This document shows positions 40,750-48,952 of a stretch of DNA of 64,000 nucleotides, piece by piece. Position 1 is the first letter of the stretch, and each line of letters starts with the position of its first letter. The DNA comes from Halobacteriales archaeon QS_6_71_20 (lineage in GTDB: Archaea; Halobacteriota; Halobacteria; Halobacteriales; Haloferacaceae): NCBI GenBank assembly GCA_003020945.1, contig PXRU01000019.1, positions 1 through 64,000 on the forward strand, in the 5' to 3' direction. The position numbers were made by a program, and so were the translations under genes. A model generated the notes under the pieces. That model had not been told where the DNA came from, did not search any database, and worked only from the letters and a program-made list of their open reading frames with translations.

Positions 40750-42414
40750 ATGACGGAGGCCGTCCGCCTCGACTCGATCACGAAGCGCTTCCCCGGCGTC
40801 GTCGCCAACGACGACGTCACGCTGTCGGTCGAGCGGGGGACGGTCCACGCCCTCCTCGGCGAGAACGGCGCCGGCAAGACCACCCTGATGAACGTGCTGT
40901 ACGGGCTGTACGAGCCCACGGAGGGGGCGGTGTACGTCGACGGTGACGGGCTGGCGACGGACGCCGACGGGGGGATCGCGGCCGCGCCCCGGCGGTTCGA
41001 CTCCCCCCGGGACGCCATCGACGCCGGCGTCGGGATGATCCACCAGCACTTCATGCTGGTCGACCCGATGACGGTCGCCGAGAACATCACCCTCGGCAAC
41101 GAGCCCCGCAAGTGGGGCGGGCTCGCCGTCGACCGCGACGCCGCCCGCGAGGCCGTGGTCGACCTCTCGCGGCGGTACGGCTTCGACGTCGACCCCGACG
41201 CGCGGATCGCGGACGTCGGCGTCGGCGTCCAGCAGCGCGTGGAGATCCTCAAGGCGCTGTACCGCGGCGCGGAGGTGCTCGTCCTCGACGAGCCGACGGC
41301 CGTCCTCACCCCGCAGGAGGTGGAGGACCTGTTCGAGGTGCTGGCGGAGCTGACCGACGCCGGGAAGACGATCGTCTTCATCACGCACAAGCTGGGCGAG
41401 GCGCTGTCGGCCGCCGACGAGGTGACGGTGCTGCGCGACGGGCGGAACGTGGGGACCGTCGAGACCGCGGGGACGAGCCGCGAGGAGCTCGCGGAGCTGA
41501 TGGTCGGGCGCGAGGTCGTCCTCGACACGGAGACGCCGCCGGCGACGCCGGGCGACCCGGCGCTGACGGTCGACGGCGTCACCGCCCGCGACGACCGCGA
41601 CGTGGTCGCCGTCGACGACGTGTCGTTCGCCGTCCGCGAGGGGGAGGTGTTCGGCATCGCCGGCGTGGACGGCAACGGCCAGTCGGAGCTCGTCGAGGCG
41701 ATCACCGGGCTCCACGACCCCGACGCGGGCCGGATCGAGCTGGCCGGCACGGACGTGACCGACGCCTCCCGCCGGGAGCGCGCCCGCGCCGGCATGGCGT
41801 ACGTCCCCGAGGACCGCCAGGAGCGCGGGCTGGTGATGTCGTTCGACCTGACGGAGAACGGCGTCCTCGGCTCCCAGCACGACGCCCCCTTCTCCCGGGG
41901 CGGCCGACTCGACTGGGACCGCGTCGACGAGCACGCCCGGGGGGTCATCGACGAGTACGACGTCCGCCCGCCCGACCCCGGCGCCGACGCGCGGTCGCTG
42001 TCGGGGGGGAACCAGCAGAAGTTCATCGTCGGCCGGGAGTTCGCCCGCGACCCCGTCTGCATGGTCGCCTCCCACCCCACCCGCGGCGTCGACATCGGCT
42101 CGACGGAGTTCATCCACGACCGCCTCGTCGGGCTCCGCGACGAGGGACACGCGGTGCTTCTGGTCTCCTCGAAGCTCGACGAGGTGCGGAGCCTCTCGGA
42201 CCGCCTCGCGGTGATGTACCGCGGCCGCGTCGTCGCCGTGGTCGACCCCGAGGCGGTGACCGAGGAACAGCTCGGGCTGCTGATGGCCGGTGAGACGCCC
42301 GCGGACCTCCCCCGCGCCGGGCGCGTCGTCGGCGGGGACGGGGGGACCCCGGACGCCGACGCCCGCCGGACGACCGCCGTGGACGACGTCGACGCGGAGG
42401 CGACCGATGACTGA
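40750..42414 (+). CDS. Nucleoside/simple-sugar ABC transporter ATP-binding protein, duplicated
   Basis: A 554-aa ATPase with two nucleotide-binding halves in one chain. Half 1 has Walker A GENGAGKTT (37-45), VQQRVEILKALYRGAEVLVLDEPTAV as signature and Walker B. Half 2 (from about residue 275) has a degenerate Walker A GVDGNGQSE, signature LSGGNQQKFIVGRE and Walker B-like VCMVASHPTRGVDIG, as in RbsA and nucleoside importers. The C-terminal 40 residues are an acidic extension. It overlaps permease 1 by 8 nt. Confidence 0.95.
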   Translation: MTEAVRLDSITKRFPGVVANDDVTLSVERGTVHALLGENGAGKTTLMNVLYGLYEPTEGAVYVDGDGLATDADGGIAAAPRRFDSPRDAIDAGVGMIHQHFMLVDPMTVAENITLGNEPRKWGGLAVDRDAAREAVVDLSRRYGFDVDPDARIADVGVGVQQRVEILKALYRGAEVLVLDEPTAVLTPQEVEDLFEVLAELTDAGKTIVFITHKLGEALSAADEVTVLRDGRNVGTVETAGTSREELAELMVGREVVLDTETPPATPGDPALTVDGVTARDDRDVVAVDDVSFAVREGEVFGIAGVDGNGQSELVEAITGLHDPDAGRIELAGTDVTDASRRERARAGMAYVPEDRQERGLVMSFDLTENGVLGSQHDAPFSRGGRLDWDRVDEHARGVIDEYDVRPPDPGADARSLSGGNQQKFIVGREFARDPVCMVASHPTRGVDIGSTEFIHDRLVGLRDEGHAVLLVSSKLDEVRSLSDRLAVMYRGRVVAVVDPEAVTEEQLGLLMAGETPADLPRAGRVVGGDGGTPDADARRTTAVDDVDAEATDD

Positions 42415-43645
42415 CGGCGACCGCGGCGACGGCATCGACGCCGACGGCCCCGACGACGGCGACGGCGCGGACGACGCCGTCGCCGCCGCCGACGGCGGCC
42501 GCCCGCCCCTGCTGCTGTCGGTCGCCATCGGCTTCCTGCTCGTGCTGCTTGCCGGTCGGATGACCACCTGCGCGTCGGCGGCGTACTCGCTGCTGGGCGT
42601 CGGCTTCTGTTACGACCCGTTCGTCGTGTACGAGAGCCTCTTTCTCGGCGCGTTCGGCGACGTCGCGTCGGACCCGCTGAACGGCCAGCTCGCGACGACC
42701 CTCTCGGAGACGACGGTGCTCGTGTTCACGGGCGTCGCCGTCGCGGTGGCGTTCAAGGCCGGCGTGTTCAACATCGGCGGACAGGGCCAGCTCGTGTTCG
42801 GGGCGCTCGCGAGCGCGCTGGCGGTGGTCGCGGTCGCGGACCCGGTGTCGGGGGTGGCGGGAACGCTCGTGCTCGTCCCGCTCGCGCTGGCGGTGGGGGC
42901 GCTCGTCGGCGGGATCTACGGCGCGATCCCGGGTGCGCTGAAGGCGTACGCCGACGCCAACGAGGTGATCACGACGATCATGCTCAACTTCGTCGCCACC
43001 TCCGTCGCGCTGTATCTCGCGGGCGGCCCGTTCAAGGACCCCGACAGCTTCGCCAACCAGACGCGCGCGCTCCCGGAGTACGCGCTGTTCCCGAAGGCGC
43101 TGTTCCCCGGGCGGGCCGACGCCTCGCTGCCGGCGCTGGCGCTCGCGGTCCTCGTCGCCGTGGCGGTCGCGTACCTGCTGCGACGCACCGCCTTCGGCTA
43201 CGACGTGCGCACGAGCGGGCTCCAGCCGGAGGCCGCGGAGTACGGCGGCGTCGACGCCGCCCGCACCGTGGTCGCGTCGATGGCGCTGTCGGGCGCGCTC
43301 GCGGGCCTGGGCGGCGCGGTGTACGTGCTCACCATCGCGGGCAACTTTCAGACGGGCGTTCCCGACTACGGCTTCGACGGGATCACCGTCTCGATCCTCG
43401 CGGGCAACAACCCCGTCGGCGCGGTCGCCGCGGCGCTACTGTTCGGCGTCCTGAAGTCCGGCAGTATCGTCGTCGACGTGGGGACGGACGTCCCCCCGCA
43501 GCTGGTGGGGGTGCTCCGGGGGCTGATCGTCCTGTTCGTGGCGATGCCGGAGTTCTTCCGGATGATCGGCCGGCGCGTCGACGTGCGCGACCGGTTCGGG
43601 GGGAGCCGCGACGCCGTCGCGACCGACGGGGGTGAGGAGGCGTGA
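42407..43645 (+). CDS. ABC transporter permease 1 (BMP-type importer)
   Basis: A 412-aa membrane protein with an Asp/Gly-rich cytoplasmic N-terminus (about 35 residues) and 8-10 helices. Family motifs are ALLSETTVLVFTGVAVAVAFKAGVFNIGGQGQL-like (here FKAGVFNIGGQGQLVFGALAS) and the coupling loop VITTIMLNFVATSVALYLAGG. It also has TAFGYDVRTSGLQPEAAEYGGVDAART and GITVSILAGNNPVGAVAAALLFG. It pairs with permease 2, with overlapping reading frames at both ends. Confidence 0.93.
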   Translation: MTDGDRGDGIDADGPDDGDGADDAVAAADGGRPPLLLSVAIGFLLVLLAGRMTTCASAAYSLLGVGFCYDPFVVYESLFLGAFGDVASDPLNGQLATTLSETTVLVFTGVAVAVAFKAGVFNIGGQGQLVFGALASALAVVAVADPVSGVAGTLVLVPLALAVGALVGGIYGAIPGALKAYADANEVITTIMLNFVATSVALYLAGGPFKDPDSFANQTRALPEYALFPKALFPGRADASLPALALAVLVAVAVAYLLRRTAFGYDVRTSGLQPEAAEYGGVDAARTVVASMALSGALAGLGGAVYVLTIAGNFQTGVPDYGFDGITVSILAGNNPVGAVAAALLFGVLKSGSIVVDVGTDVPPQLVGVLRGLIVLFVAMPEFFRMIGRRVDVRDRFGGSRDAVATDGGEEA

Positions 43646-44766
43646 GCGCGGCGTCGCGGCTCCGCGAGCGCGTCGACGGGCTCGGGACGCGCGCGACCGT
43701 CGCGCTCGGGGCGGCGGCGCTGCTCGCGGTCGCGCTCGCGGGCGCCGTCGCGGCGGGCGCGGGCGACGTCGTGGCGGCGGTGCTGGGCCTGCTGTTCCAG
43801 CGGTCGACGCTCTCGGCCGCGCTCCGGCTCTCGGTGCCGATCGCGTTCGCGGCGCTGGGTGGCATCTTCGCCGAGAAGGCCGGCGTGATCAACATCGGGC
43901 TTGAGGGGCTGCTCATCGTCTCGGCGTTCGGCGGGGTGTACGGCACCCACGTCACCGGCTCCGTCTGGCTGGGGCTGCTCGGCGGCGTCGTCGCGGCCGT
44001 CCTGCTGGCGCTTCTGTTCGCGGTCGTCTGCATCGAGTTCCGCGCCGACCAGATCATCGCGGGACTCGCCATCTGGCTGATCGCGCTCGGGCTCGCGCCG
44101 TTCGCCTCCAAGGTCGTCTTCGGGTCGAAGAACTCCGCGACCGTCGGGACCGTGCCGGGCCTCCGCGGACTCGTTGCGAACAGCGGGCTCCCGTTCGTCG
44201 CGACCGTCGGCGGCGACGCGCTCGACGCGCTCGCGGGGATCCCCTTCTTCGGCGCGCTGTTCGACGCCTCGCCGATGGTGTACCTGATGTTCCTGGCGGT
44301 GGGGGCGTCGTGGTGGACGCTCAACCGCACCGCCTTCGGGCGCCGGGTGCGCGCCTCCGGGGAGAACCCCCGGGCGCTCGACACCGCCGGCGTCGACGTC
44401 TCCCGGGTGCGGTACGCGGCCGTCCTGCTGTCGGGCGTGCTGGCGGGCGTCGGCGGCGCGGCGCTGTCGCTGTCGCTGGGGCAGTTCATCGGCAACGGCC
44501 CGACGATGGTCAACGGGAAGGGGTTCATCGCCATCGTCACCTACCTGCTGGGCAACTACAACCCGGTCGGCGCGCTGCTGTCGACGCTGCTTTTCGCGGG
44601 CCTGGACGCGCTCCAGCTCACCCTCCAGGGGCAGGACGTGCTCGCGGTGCCGCGGCCGCTCGTGCGCACCATCCCGTACGTCTCCGTCGTCGTCGTGCTC
44701 GCGCTGTTCGGCCGGACGCGACTGCCCGAGGCCGCCGGGGAGCACTACGAGTCCGGCGAGGAGTAG
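43642..44766 (+). CDS. ABC transporter permease 2 (BMP-type importer)
   Basis: A 374-aa permease starting at GTG 43642, overlapping the permease 1 stop by 4 nt. It has 8-9 helices. Conserved segments are FAALGGIFAEKAGVINIGLEG, FRADQIIAGLAIWLIALGLAPF and FGRRVRASGENPRALDTAGVDVSRVRYAAVLLSG. With its partner it forms the heterodimeric pore of the importer whose ATPase and lipoprotein lie just upstream. An intergenic hairpin follows its stop. Confidence 0.93.
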   Translation: MSAASRLRERVDGLGTRATVALGAAALLAVALAGAVAAGAGDVVAAVLGLLFQRSTLSAALRLSVPIAFAALGGIFAEKAGVINIGLEGLLIVSAFGGVYGTHVTGSVWLGLLGGVVAAVLLALLFAVVCIEFRADQIIAGLAIWLIALGLAPFASKVVFGSKNSATVGTVPGLRGLVANSGLPFVATVGGDALDALAGIPFFGALFDASPMVYLMFLAVGASWWTLNRTAFGRRVRASGENPRALDTAGVDVSRVRYAAVLLSGVLAGVGGAALSLSLGQFIGNGPTMVNGKGFIAIVTYLLGNYNPVGALLSTLLFAGLDALQLTLQGQDVLAVPRPLVRTIPYVSVVVVLALFGRTRLPEAAGEHYESGEE

Positions 44767-44814
44767 CGCCGTCGAGCGGTGCGCGGTCGAACGAGCGTGA
44801 GACCGCGACGGCCG

Positions 44815-44835
44815 ACGGCGAGCGAAGCGAGCCGT
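44815..44835 (-). repeat. TCGCTNCGCTC hairpin, copy 2
   Basis: Arms ACGGC (44815-44819) and GCCGT (44831-44835) enclose GAGCGAAGCGA (44820-44830), the reverse complement of TCGCTTCGCTC. It lies 50 nt downstream of the ABC permease stop, in the 174-nt spacer before the geranylgeranyl reductase. Confidence 0.65.
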
Positions 44836-44940
44836 GGGCAGCGCGAAGCGCGAGGGATCGACCGGAACGAACGGCCGAGCAGTTCGGCCGTCGGCCGACG
44901 AACGGCTGGCTTTTTGACGCCCGGCGCGTGAGAGAGGGCA

Positions 44941-46311
44941 ATGACAACGCACGAGCCCGACATCGCCGTCGTCGGCGCGGGCACGGCGGGCTGTTACGCG
45001 GCCGCGACGGCGGCGGACGCGGGCCTCGACGCCGTCGTCGTCGAGCGAAAAGACGAGGAGGAGGCGGGCCACATCGCCTGCGGCGACGCGCTGAAGGGCG
45101 CCGACGAGTTCCCCGCGTCGATCCCGAAAGCGGAGATCGAGTCGGCGTTCACCAACACGGGCGTCGACCACGGGCGCTTCGAGATCCCCAGCCACGACAC
45201 CGTCCTGGAGATCCCGATCCCCGGCGAACTGGCCGTCATCGACCGGCTGGAGTACGGCAAGCGGCTCATCGAGGGGGCCGAACGCCGCGGCGTCGAGTTC
45301 CACTACGACACGGTCGTCCAGGACGTGACCCAGACGGACTCCGGACGGGTGACGGGCGTGCGCGCCAAGCGGGACGGCGACGTCGTCACCTACGAGGCCG
45401 ACGTGACGATCGACGCGGCGGGAGCGCTGTCGATCCTCCAGGACAAGGCCGACCTCGGCGACGCTAGCTTCGACACGAACGTCTCCTACTCGCAGTTCTG
45501 CTCGGCGTACCGCGAGGTCGTCGACGTGCCCGAGCCTGTCGACTACGACGACGCGCTCGTGTTCAAGCCGACGAAGCGCGCGGCGGGGTACCTCTGGTAC
45601 TTCCCGCGGACCGACACCGAGATCAACGCCGGCCTCGGCTTCCAGATGAACGAGGAGCCGATGAAGCTCGTCGACGATCTGAAACGCGACATGCGGGAGC
45701 GCCCGGAGTTCGAGGGCGCGACCGTCACCGACAAGCTGGGAGCCGCGCTGCCCACCCGCCGTCCGTACGACTCCGCGGTCGCGCCGGGGTTCATCGCCGC
45801 CGGCGACGCCGCGGGCCACGTCAACCCCACCACCGGCGGCGGCATCGCGGGCGCCGCCTACGCCGGGACGTACGCCGCCGAGCAGGCGATCGAGGCGATC
45901 GACGCCGGCGACGTGGGCGAGGACGCCCTCTGGCACTACAACGAGCGCGTGATGAGCCACTTCGGCTCCCGATTCGCCGCCCTCGACGTGTACAACATCC
46001 TCTCGACGGCGGTCGACGTCGACGAGCTGATGGGGCTGCTGGCCGCGCTCCCGGGCGAGAGCCTCGCGGAGGCGCTGTACTCCGGGAGCGCCTCGGTGAA
46101 GCCGCGGCTCGTCGCCGAGGTGATCCGCGACAGCTACGGCCACTGGAAGCAGATCTGGGAGTTCTACAGGACGAAGCGCGTCGCCGACGACCTGATGGAC
46201 CACTACGGCCGGTACCCCGCCCGCCCGGGCGGGTTCGAGGGGTGGACGGCGGAGCGCGACCGGATCATGGACCGCGTGTACGACGTGACCGGCGCCGAGG
46301 CGAAGTACTGA
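44941..46311 (+). CDS. Geranylgeranyl reductase family flavoprotein
   Basis: A 456-aa FAD enzyme that saturates isoprenoid chains of archaeal membrane lipids or quinones. The dinucleotide motif is VVGAGTAGCYAAATAADAG at residues 10-28. The FAD-contacting GFIAAGDAAGHVNPTTGGGIAGAAYAG segment at about 281-307 is diagnostic. The conserved FKPTKRAAGYLWYFPRTD region forms the substrate cavity. The C-terminus is helical with WKQIWEFYRTKRVADDLMDHYGRYP. It could act on phospholipids or menaquinone. Confidence 0.93.
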   Translation: MTTHEPDIAVVGAGTAGCYAAATAADAGLDAVVVERKDEEEAGHIACGDALKGADEFPASIPKAEIESAFTNTGVDHGRFEIPSHDTVLEIPIPGELAVIDRLEYGKRLIEGAERRGVEFHYDTVVQDVTQTDSGRVTGVRAKRDGDVVTYEADVTIDAAGALSILQDKADLGDASFDTNVSYSQFCSAYREVVDVPEPVDYDDALVFKPTKRAAGYLWYFPRTDTEINAGLGFQMNEEPMKLVDDLKRDMRERPEFEGATVTDKLGAALPTRRPYDSAVAPGFIAAGDAAGHVNPTTGGGIAGAAYAGTYAAEQAIEAIDAGDVGEDALWHYNERVMSHFGSRFAALDVYNILSTAVDVDELMGLLAALPGESLAEALYSGSASVKPRLVAEVIRDSYGHWKQIWEFYRTKRVADDLMDHYGRYPARPGGFEGWTAERDRIMDRVYDVTGAEAKY

Positions 46312-46339
46312 CGAATCGCTTCCGGATGATGGTTTCCTC

Positions 46340-46413
46340 GGCCGCCTTCGGAAGACTCGCTTCGCTCGTCTTCCGCGCTCTCGTTCGCTCCGCTCACGAG
46401 AACTTCGGCGGCC
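46340..46413. repeat. Twin hairpins with TCGCTNCGCTC loops inside an outer stem
   Basis: Outer arms GGCCGCC (46340-46346) and GGCGGCC (46407-46413) are perfect complements. Inside, hairpin A has arms CGGAAGAC/GTCTTCCG around loop TCGCTTCGCTC (46357-46367). Hairpin B has arms TCTCGT/ACGAGA around loop TCGCTCCGCTC (46385-46395). The two loops are identical except for one base while the arms are unrelated, so the loop is conserved and the stems are maintained by pairing. Confidence 0.75.
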
Positions 46414-46465
46414 CGCGGGAACCCTCATTGCAAACCCGTTCATGACAGAACTGCCGCTCGCTCGG

Positions 46466-46476
46466 TCGCTCCGCTC
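46466..46476 (+). repeat. TCGCTNCGCTC intergenic motif, copy 5
   Basis: TCGCTCCGCTC within CTCGCTCGG and CCTCGCTCG flanks, 53 nt to the right of the twin hairpins. No clear pairing arms. Confidence 0.55.
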
Positions 46477-46680
46477 CCTCGCTCGCGGTGGACTGCGTAG
46501 TGACGACCGCCCGAACCGCGGCTGGAAGTCGTTACTTGCTCGGGCCGTCGCGTCGACGATCGGCCCGACATCCGACTCCTCATCGGCGTTGTCGTCCGCC
46601 TCAACGTAGACGTTCGCCACGGCCACCGTGATGATCGGGATGGAAACGGTAGTCGGGAGTCCCGGTGTGCGGGACCGCCC

Positions 46681-47961
46681 TCAGGGCCGTCTCTCCGCGA
46701 TCTCAAGCACCGCCGCGGTGAGGAAGTCGACGCCGATGTCGAGGCTCTCCTCGGCCACGTCGAAGGTGCCGGTGTGGTGGCCGCCGGGGTGGTCGGTGCC
46801 GACGCCGACGTAGGTGGCGTAGCCGCCGTTCTCCTGCACCGCCCGCATCATGTAGGTCGCGTCCTCGCTGCCGCCGAGTTCGTCGCGCTCGATCACGGTC
46901 GTCACGCCGTCGACGTCGCCGGCGACCTCGGCGATCGGGCCGACGAGCTCCTCGTCGCTGCTCGCGGAGGGGGCCCGTCCCAGTTGTTCGATCTCTACGT
47001 CGACCTCGTGCATGTCGGCGGCCGAATCGATCACGGTCCGGGCCTTCCCGTCCATGTACTCCATCAGCTCCGTGGTGCCGCCGCGCACCTCGCCCTCGAC
47101 GAACGCCTCCTCGGGGACGATGTTCGTCGCCGTCCCGCCGCCGACGACGCCGGCGTTCACCCGGGTCGGCCCGTCGGCGTGGCGGGGGATCGAGTAGAGG
47201 TTCTGGATCGCCGCCGCGGCCGCCTGCACGGCGTTGCGCCCCTGCTCGGGGTGGCCGCCGGCGTGGGCGGGCTCGCCGTCGAACGCCGCGTGGAAGTGCG
47301 AGACCGCGAGGAAGCCGTCGATACCGGCGACGACCTCGCCGGTCGGGTGGTCGAGGCCGACGTGGGCCGCCAGGAAGTACTCCACGTCGTCGATCAGCTC
47401 GGAGTCGGCCATCGGCTTCCCGCCGACGATCTGCTCCTCGCCGGGCTGGAAGAACACCTTCAGCGTCCCCTCGAAGTCGGACGCGAGTATCTCGTCGATC
47501 ACGCCGACGCCGAACGTCGCGTGGGCGTCGTGGCCGCAGGCGTGCATGTACCCCTCGTGCTCCGACCGGAACCCCGCCTCGGCGGGGGCGTGCTCGCCGT
47601 CCTCGGACTCCGGGATCGGCAGGCCGTCGATGTCGACGCGGACGCCGACCACCGGCCCCTCGCCGCGTTCGAGCACGGCGACCGCGCCGGTGTACCCGCC
47701 CTCGATCTCCGCGAGGATGTCCTCGCGGGCGCCCGCATCTCGCGCGCGCTCGAACCACTCGTCGAGCTCCCCGTCGTCGGGGAGGTTCATCCGCTCGGAG
47801 CCGAGGATCCCCGGGCCGTAGTGGAGCGCGTCCAGATCGCGCGTCTCCAGCTCGTCGACGATGCGGGCGGTGGTGTAGAACTCACACCAGGCGGGCTCGG
47901 GGTGGCGGTGGAGCTCCCGGCGGAGCGCTGACAGCTCCTCGTGAGCGACGGTTCGGCTCAT
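46681..47961 (-). CDS. M20 family amidohydrolase
   Basis: A 426-aa metal-dependent peptidase or amidase of the AbgB/IAA-amino-acid hydrolase branch. The N-terminal LRRELHRHPEPAWCEFYTTARI, the metal motif HACGHDAHATFGVG, the second-ligand FFQPGEEQIVGGKPM, and C-terminal HPGGHHTGTFDVAEESLDIG are in order. A dimerisation lid with SHFHAAFDGEPAHAGGHPEQGRNAVQAAAAAIQN occurs between. ATG 47961 (MSRTVAHEEL) is preferred to an upstream GTG-like start five codons away. It likely cleaves an N-acyl amino acid or p-aminobenzoyl-glutamate. Confidence 0.92.
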   Translation of the reverse strand: MSRTVAHEELSALRRELHRHPEPAWCEFYTTARIVDELETRDLDALHYGPGILGSERMNLPDDGELDEWFERARDAGAREDILAEIEGGYTGAVAVLERGEGPVVGVRVDIDGLPIPESEDGEHAPAEAGFRSEHEGYMHACGHDAHATFGVGVIDEILASDFEGTLKVFFQPGEEQIVGGKPMADSELIDDVEYFLAAHVGLDHPTGEVVAGIDGFLAVSHFHAAFDGEPAHAGGHPEQGRNAVQAAAAAIQNLYSIPRHADGPTRVNAGVVGGGTATNIVPEEAFVEGEVRGGTTELMEYMDGKARTVIDSAADMHEVDVEIEQLGRAPSASSDEELVGPIAEVAGDVDGVTTVIERDELGGSEDATYMMRAVQENGGYATYVGVGTDHPGGHHTGTFDVAEESLDIGVDFLTAAVLEIAERRP

Positions 47962-48035
47962 ACCGGCGTGTCCCACGCCGTCCGGTTAAAGCCGGTCCTC
48001 GCGGAAGCCGGCGCCGCCTCGGACCGCTCGCCCCG

Positions 48036-48467
48036 TCACCCGTCGGGCTGTCGGACGGTGAGCACCGGCTGGTCGGCCGAGCGGACGACCCGCTCGGTGA
48101 CCGAGCCGAGGAGGTAGCGGTCGATCCCCTGGCGCCCGTGGGTTCCCATCACGATCATGTCGATCCCCTCCTCGTCGGCGTACTCCAGGATCGAGCGGTA
48201 GGCGGTGCCGGAGACGACCGCCTCGATCACCGGAAGCCCCTCGTCGTCGGCGGCCTCGGCGATGCGGGCGACCGCGTCCTCGCCCTCGCCCTCCAGCGCG
48301 TCGGAGACGAGGTCGGTGCCCGACTCCAGCGCGGAGTACGCCGTCGCGTCGACGACGTACAGCGCGTGGATCGTCGAGTCGAAGCGGTCGGCCAGCCGCA
48401 CCGCGTGCTCGACGGCCGCGTCGGCGGCCGGGCTCCCGTCGGTCGGCACCAGGACGTCGTCGTACAT
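48036..48467 (-). CDS. Universal stress protein
   Basis: A 143-aa UspA-fold protein. It begins DDVLVPTDGSPAADAAVEHAVRLADRF and carries the ATP-binding motif VMGTHGRQGIDRYLLGSVTERVVRSADQPVLTV, where the G-2x-G-9x-G(S) pattern is intact. It should bind ATP and dimerise. It is 75 nt upstream (in coding terms, downstream of nothing obvious) of the M20 gene and shares its strand; whether they are co-transcribed is unclear. Confidence 0.93.
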   Translation of the reverse strand: MYDDVLVPTDGSPAADAAVEHAVRLADRFDSTIHALYVVDATAYSALESGTDLVSDALEGEGEDAVARIAEAADDEGLPVIEAVVSGTAYRSILEYADEEGIDMIVMGTHGRQGIDRYLLGSVTERVVRSADQPVLTVRQPDG

Positions 48468-48529
48468 ACCGCCCCGACCTACGGCGGCCAGCGGAAAAGT
48501 TCGAGGGGGAGCCGGCCCGTCCCCGGCGG

Positions 48530-48835
48530 CTACCCGGCGTCGTTCGCGCGGACGGCGTCCTCGCAGTCGCGGAGCGCGTCGTAGCGGTCCCCGTCGCTCT
48601 CGATGGCGACGGTTTCGACGACCTCCCACGCGCCGCCGAGGAAGTCCAGCCCCTTCACCCACGACTCCGTGGCGAGCAACAGCCCCTCCGCGCCGGCGGC
48701 GGCGTTCCCGGCGGTCGCCTCGTCGTCGGTCTCGCCGTCGACGGCGACGGCCAACTCCACCGAGTCGGCCCGGTTCAGCGCGGCGATCTCGGCGTCGGAG
48801 AGCGGACGCCCCGGCAGGGATGCGACCAGCGACAT
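48530..48835 (-). CDS. Haloarchaeal conserved protein, 101 aa
   Basis: Starts at ATG 48835 with LVASLPGRPLSDAEIAALNRADSVELAVAVDGE, then an Ala/Gly/Asp-rich turn and ATESWVKGLDFLGGAWEVVETVAIESDGDRYDALRDCEDAVR. The pattern of strands around a central loop looks like a small alpha/beta domain. A plausible conserved haloarchaeal family that I cannot name. Upstream of Usp on the same strand by 62 nt and divergent from the Agl23-like gene. Confidence 0.7.
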   Translation of the reverse strand: MSLVASLPGRPLSDAEIAALNRADSVELAVAVDGETDDEATAGNAAAGAEGLLLATESWVKGLDFLGGAWEVVETVAIESDGDRYDALRDCEDAVRANDAG

Positions 48836-48952
48836 GTCCGCGATCGGCGGTCGCCGAGAAAGAGCGTGTCGCCTCGGCCGCCCGCCCCCCGACCGCCGGC
48901 GCGGCGATGGAAAATCCGAAGACATACTACCGCGGCGGGGACACGCCCGGGC

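Larger units (their letters stand above)
46312..46680. other. 369-nt convergent spacer with a hairpin cluster and a possible gene remnant
   Basis: The spacer between the 3' ends of the reductase and the M20 gene holds three TCGCTNCGCTC motifs (listed separately). On the reverse strand, 46540-46680 reads in the same frame as the M20 gene past its stop, with TVSIPIITVAVANVYVEADD and then an acidic stretch to about ASNDFQPR. The composition is halophile-like, but there is no start codon other than GTG and no stop soon after, so at most this is a decayed gene end. Confidence 0.4.

Noticed and set aside
44767-44940. Arg-rich open frames in the spacer after the ABC permease
   Set aside because: They arise from the GCGAAGCGA repeats and carry no conserved pattern.
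43366-46626. Reverse-strand frame of over 1000 codons across the ABC permeases and reductase
   Set aside because: It is antisense to genes with clear motifs. Only its first 40 codons, in the spacer, are mentioned as a possible remnant.
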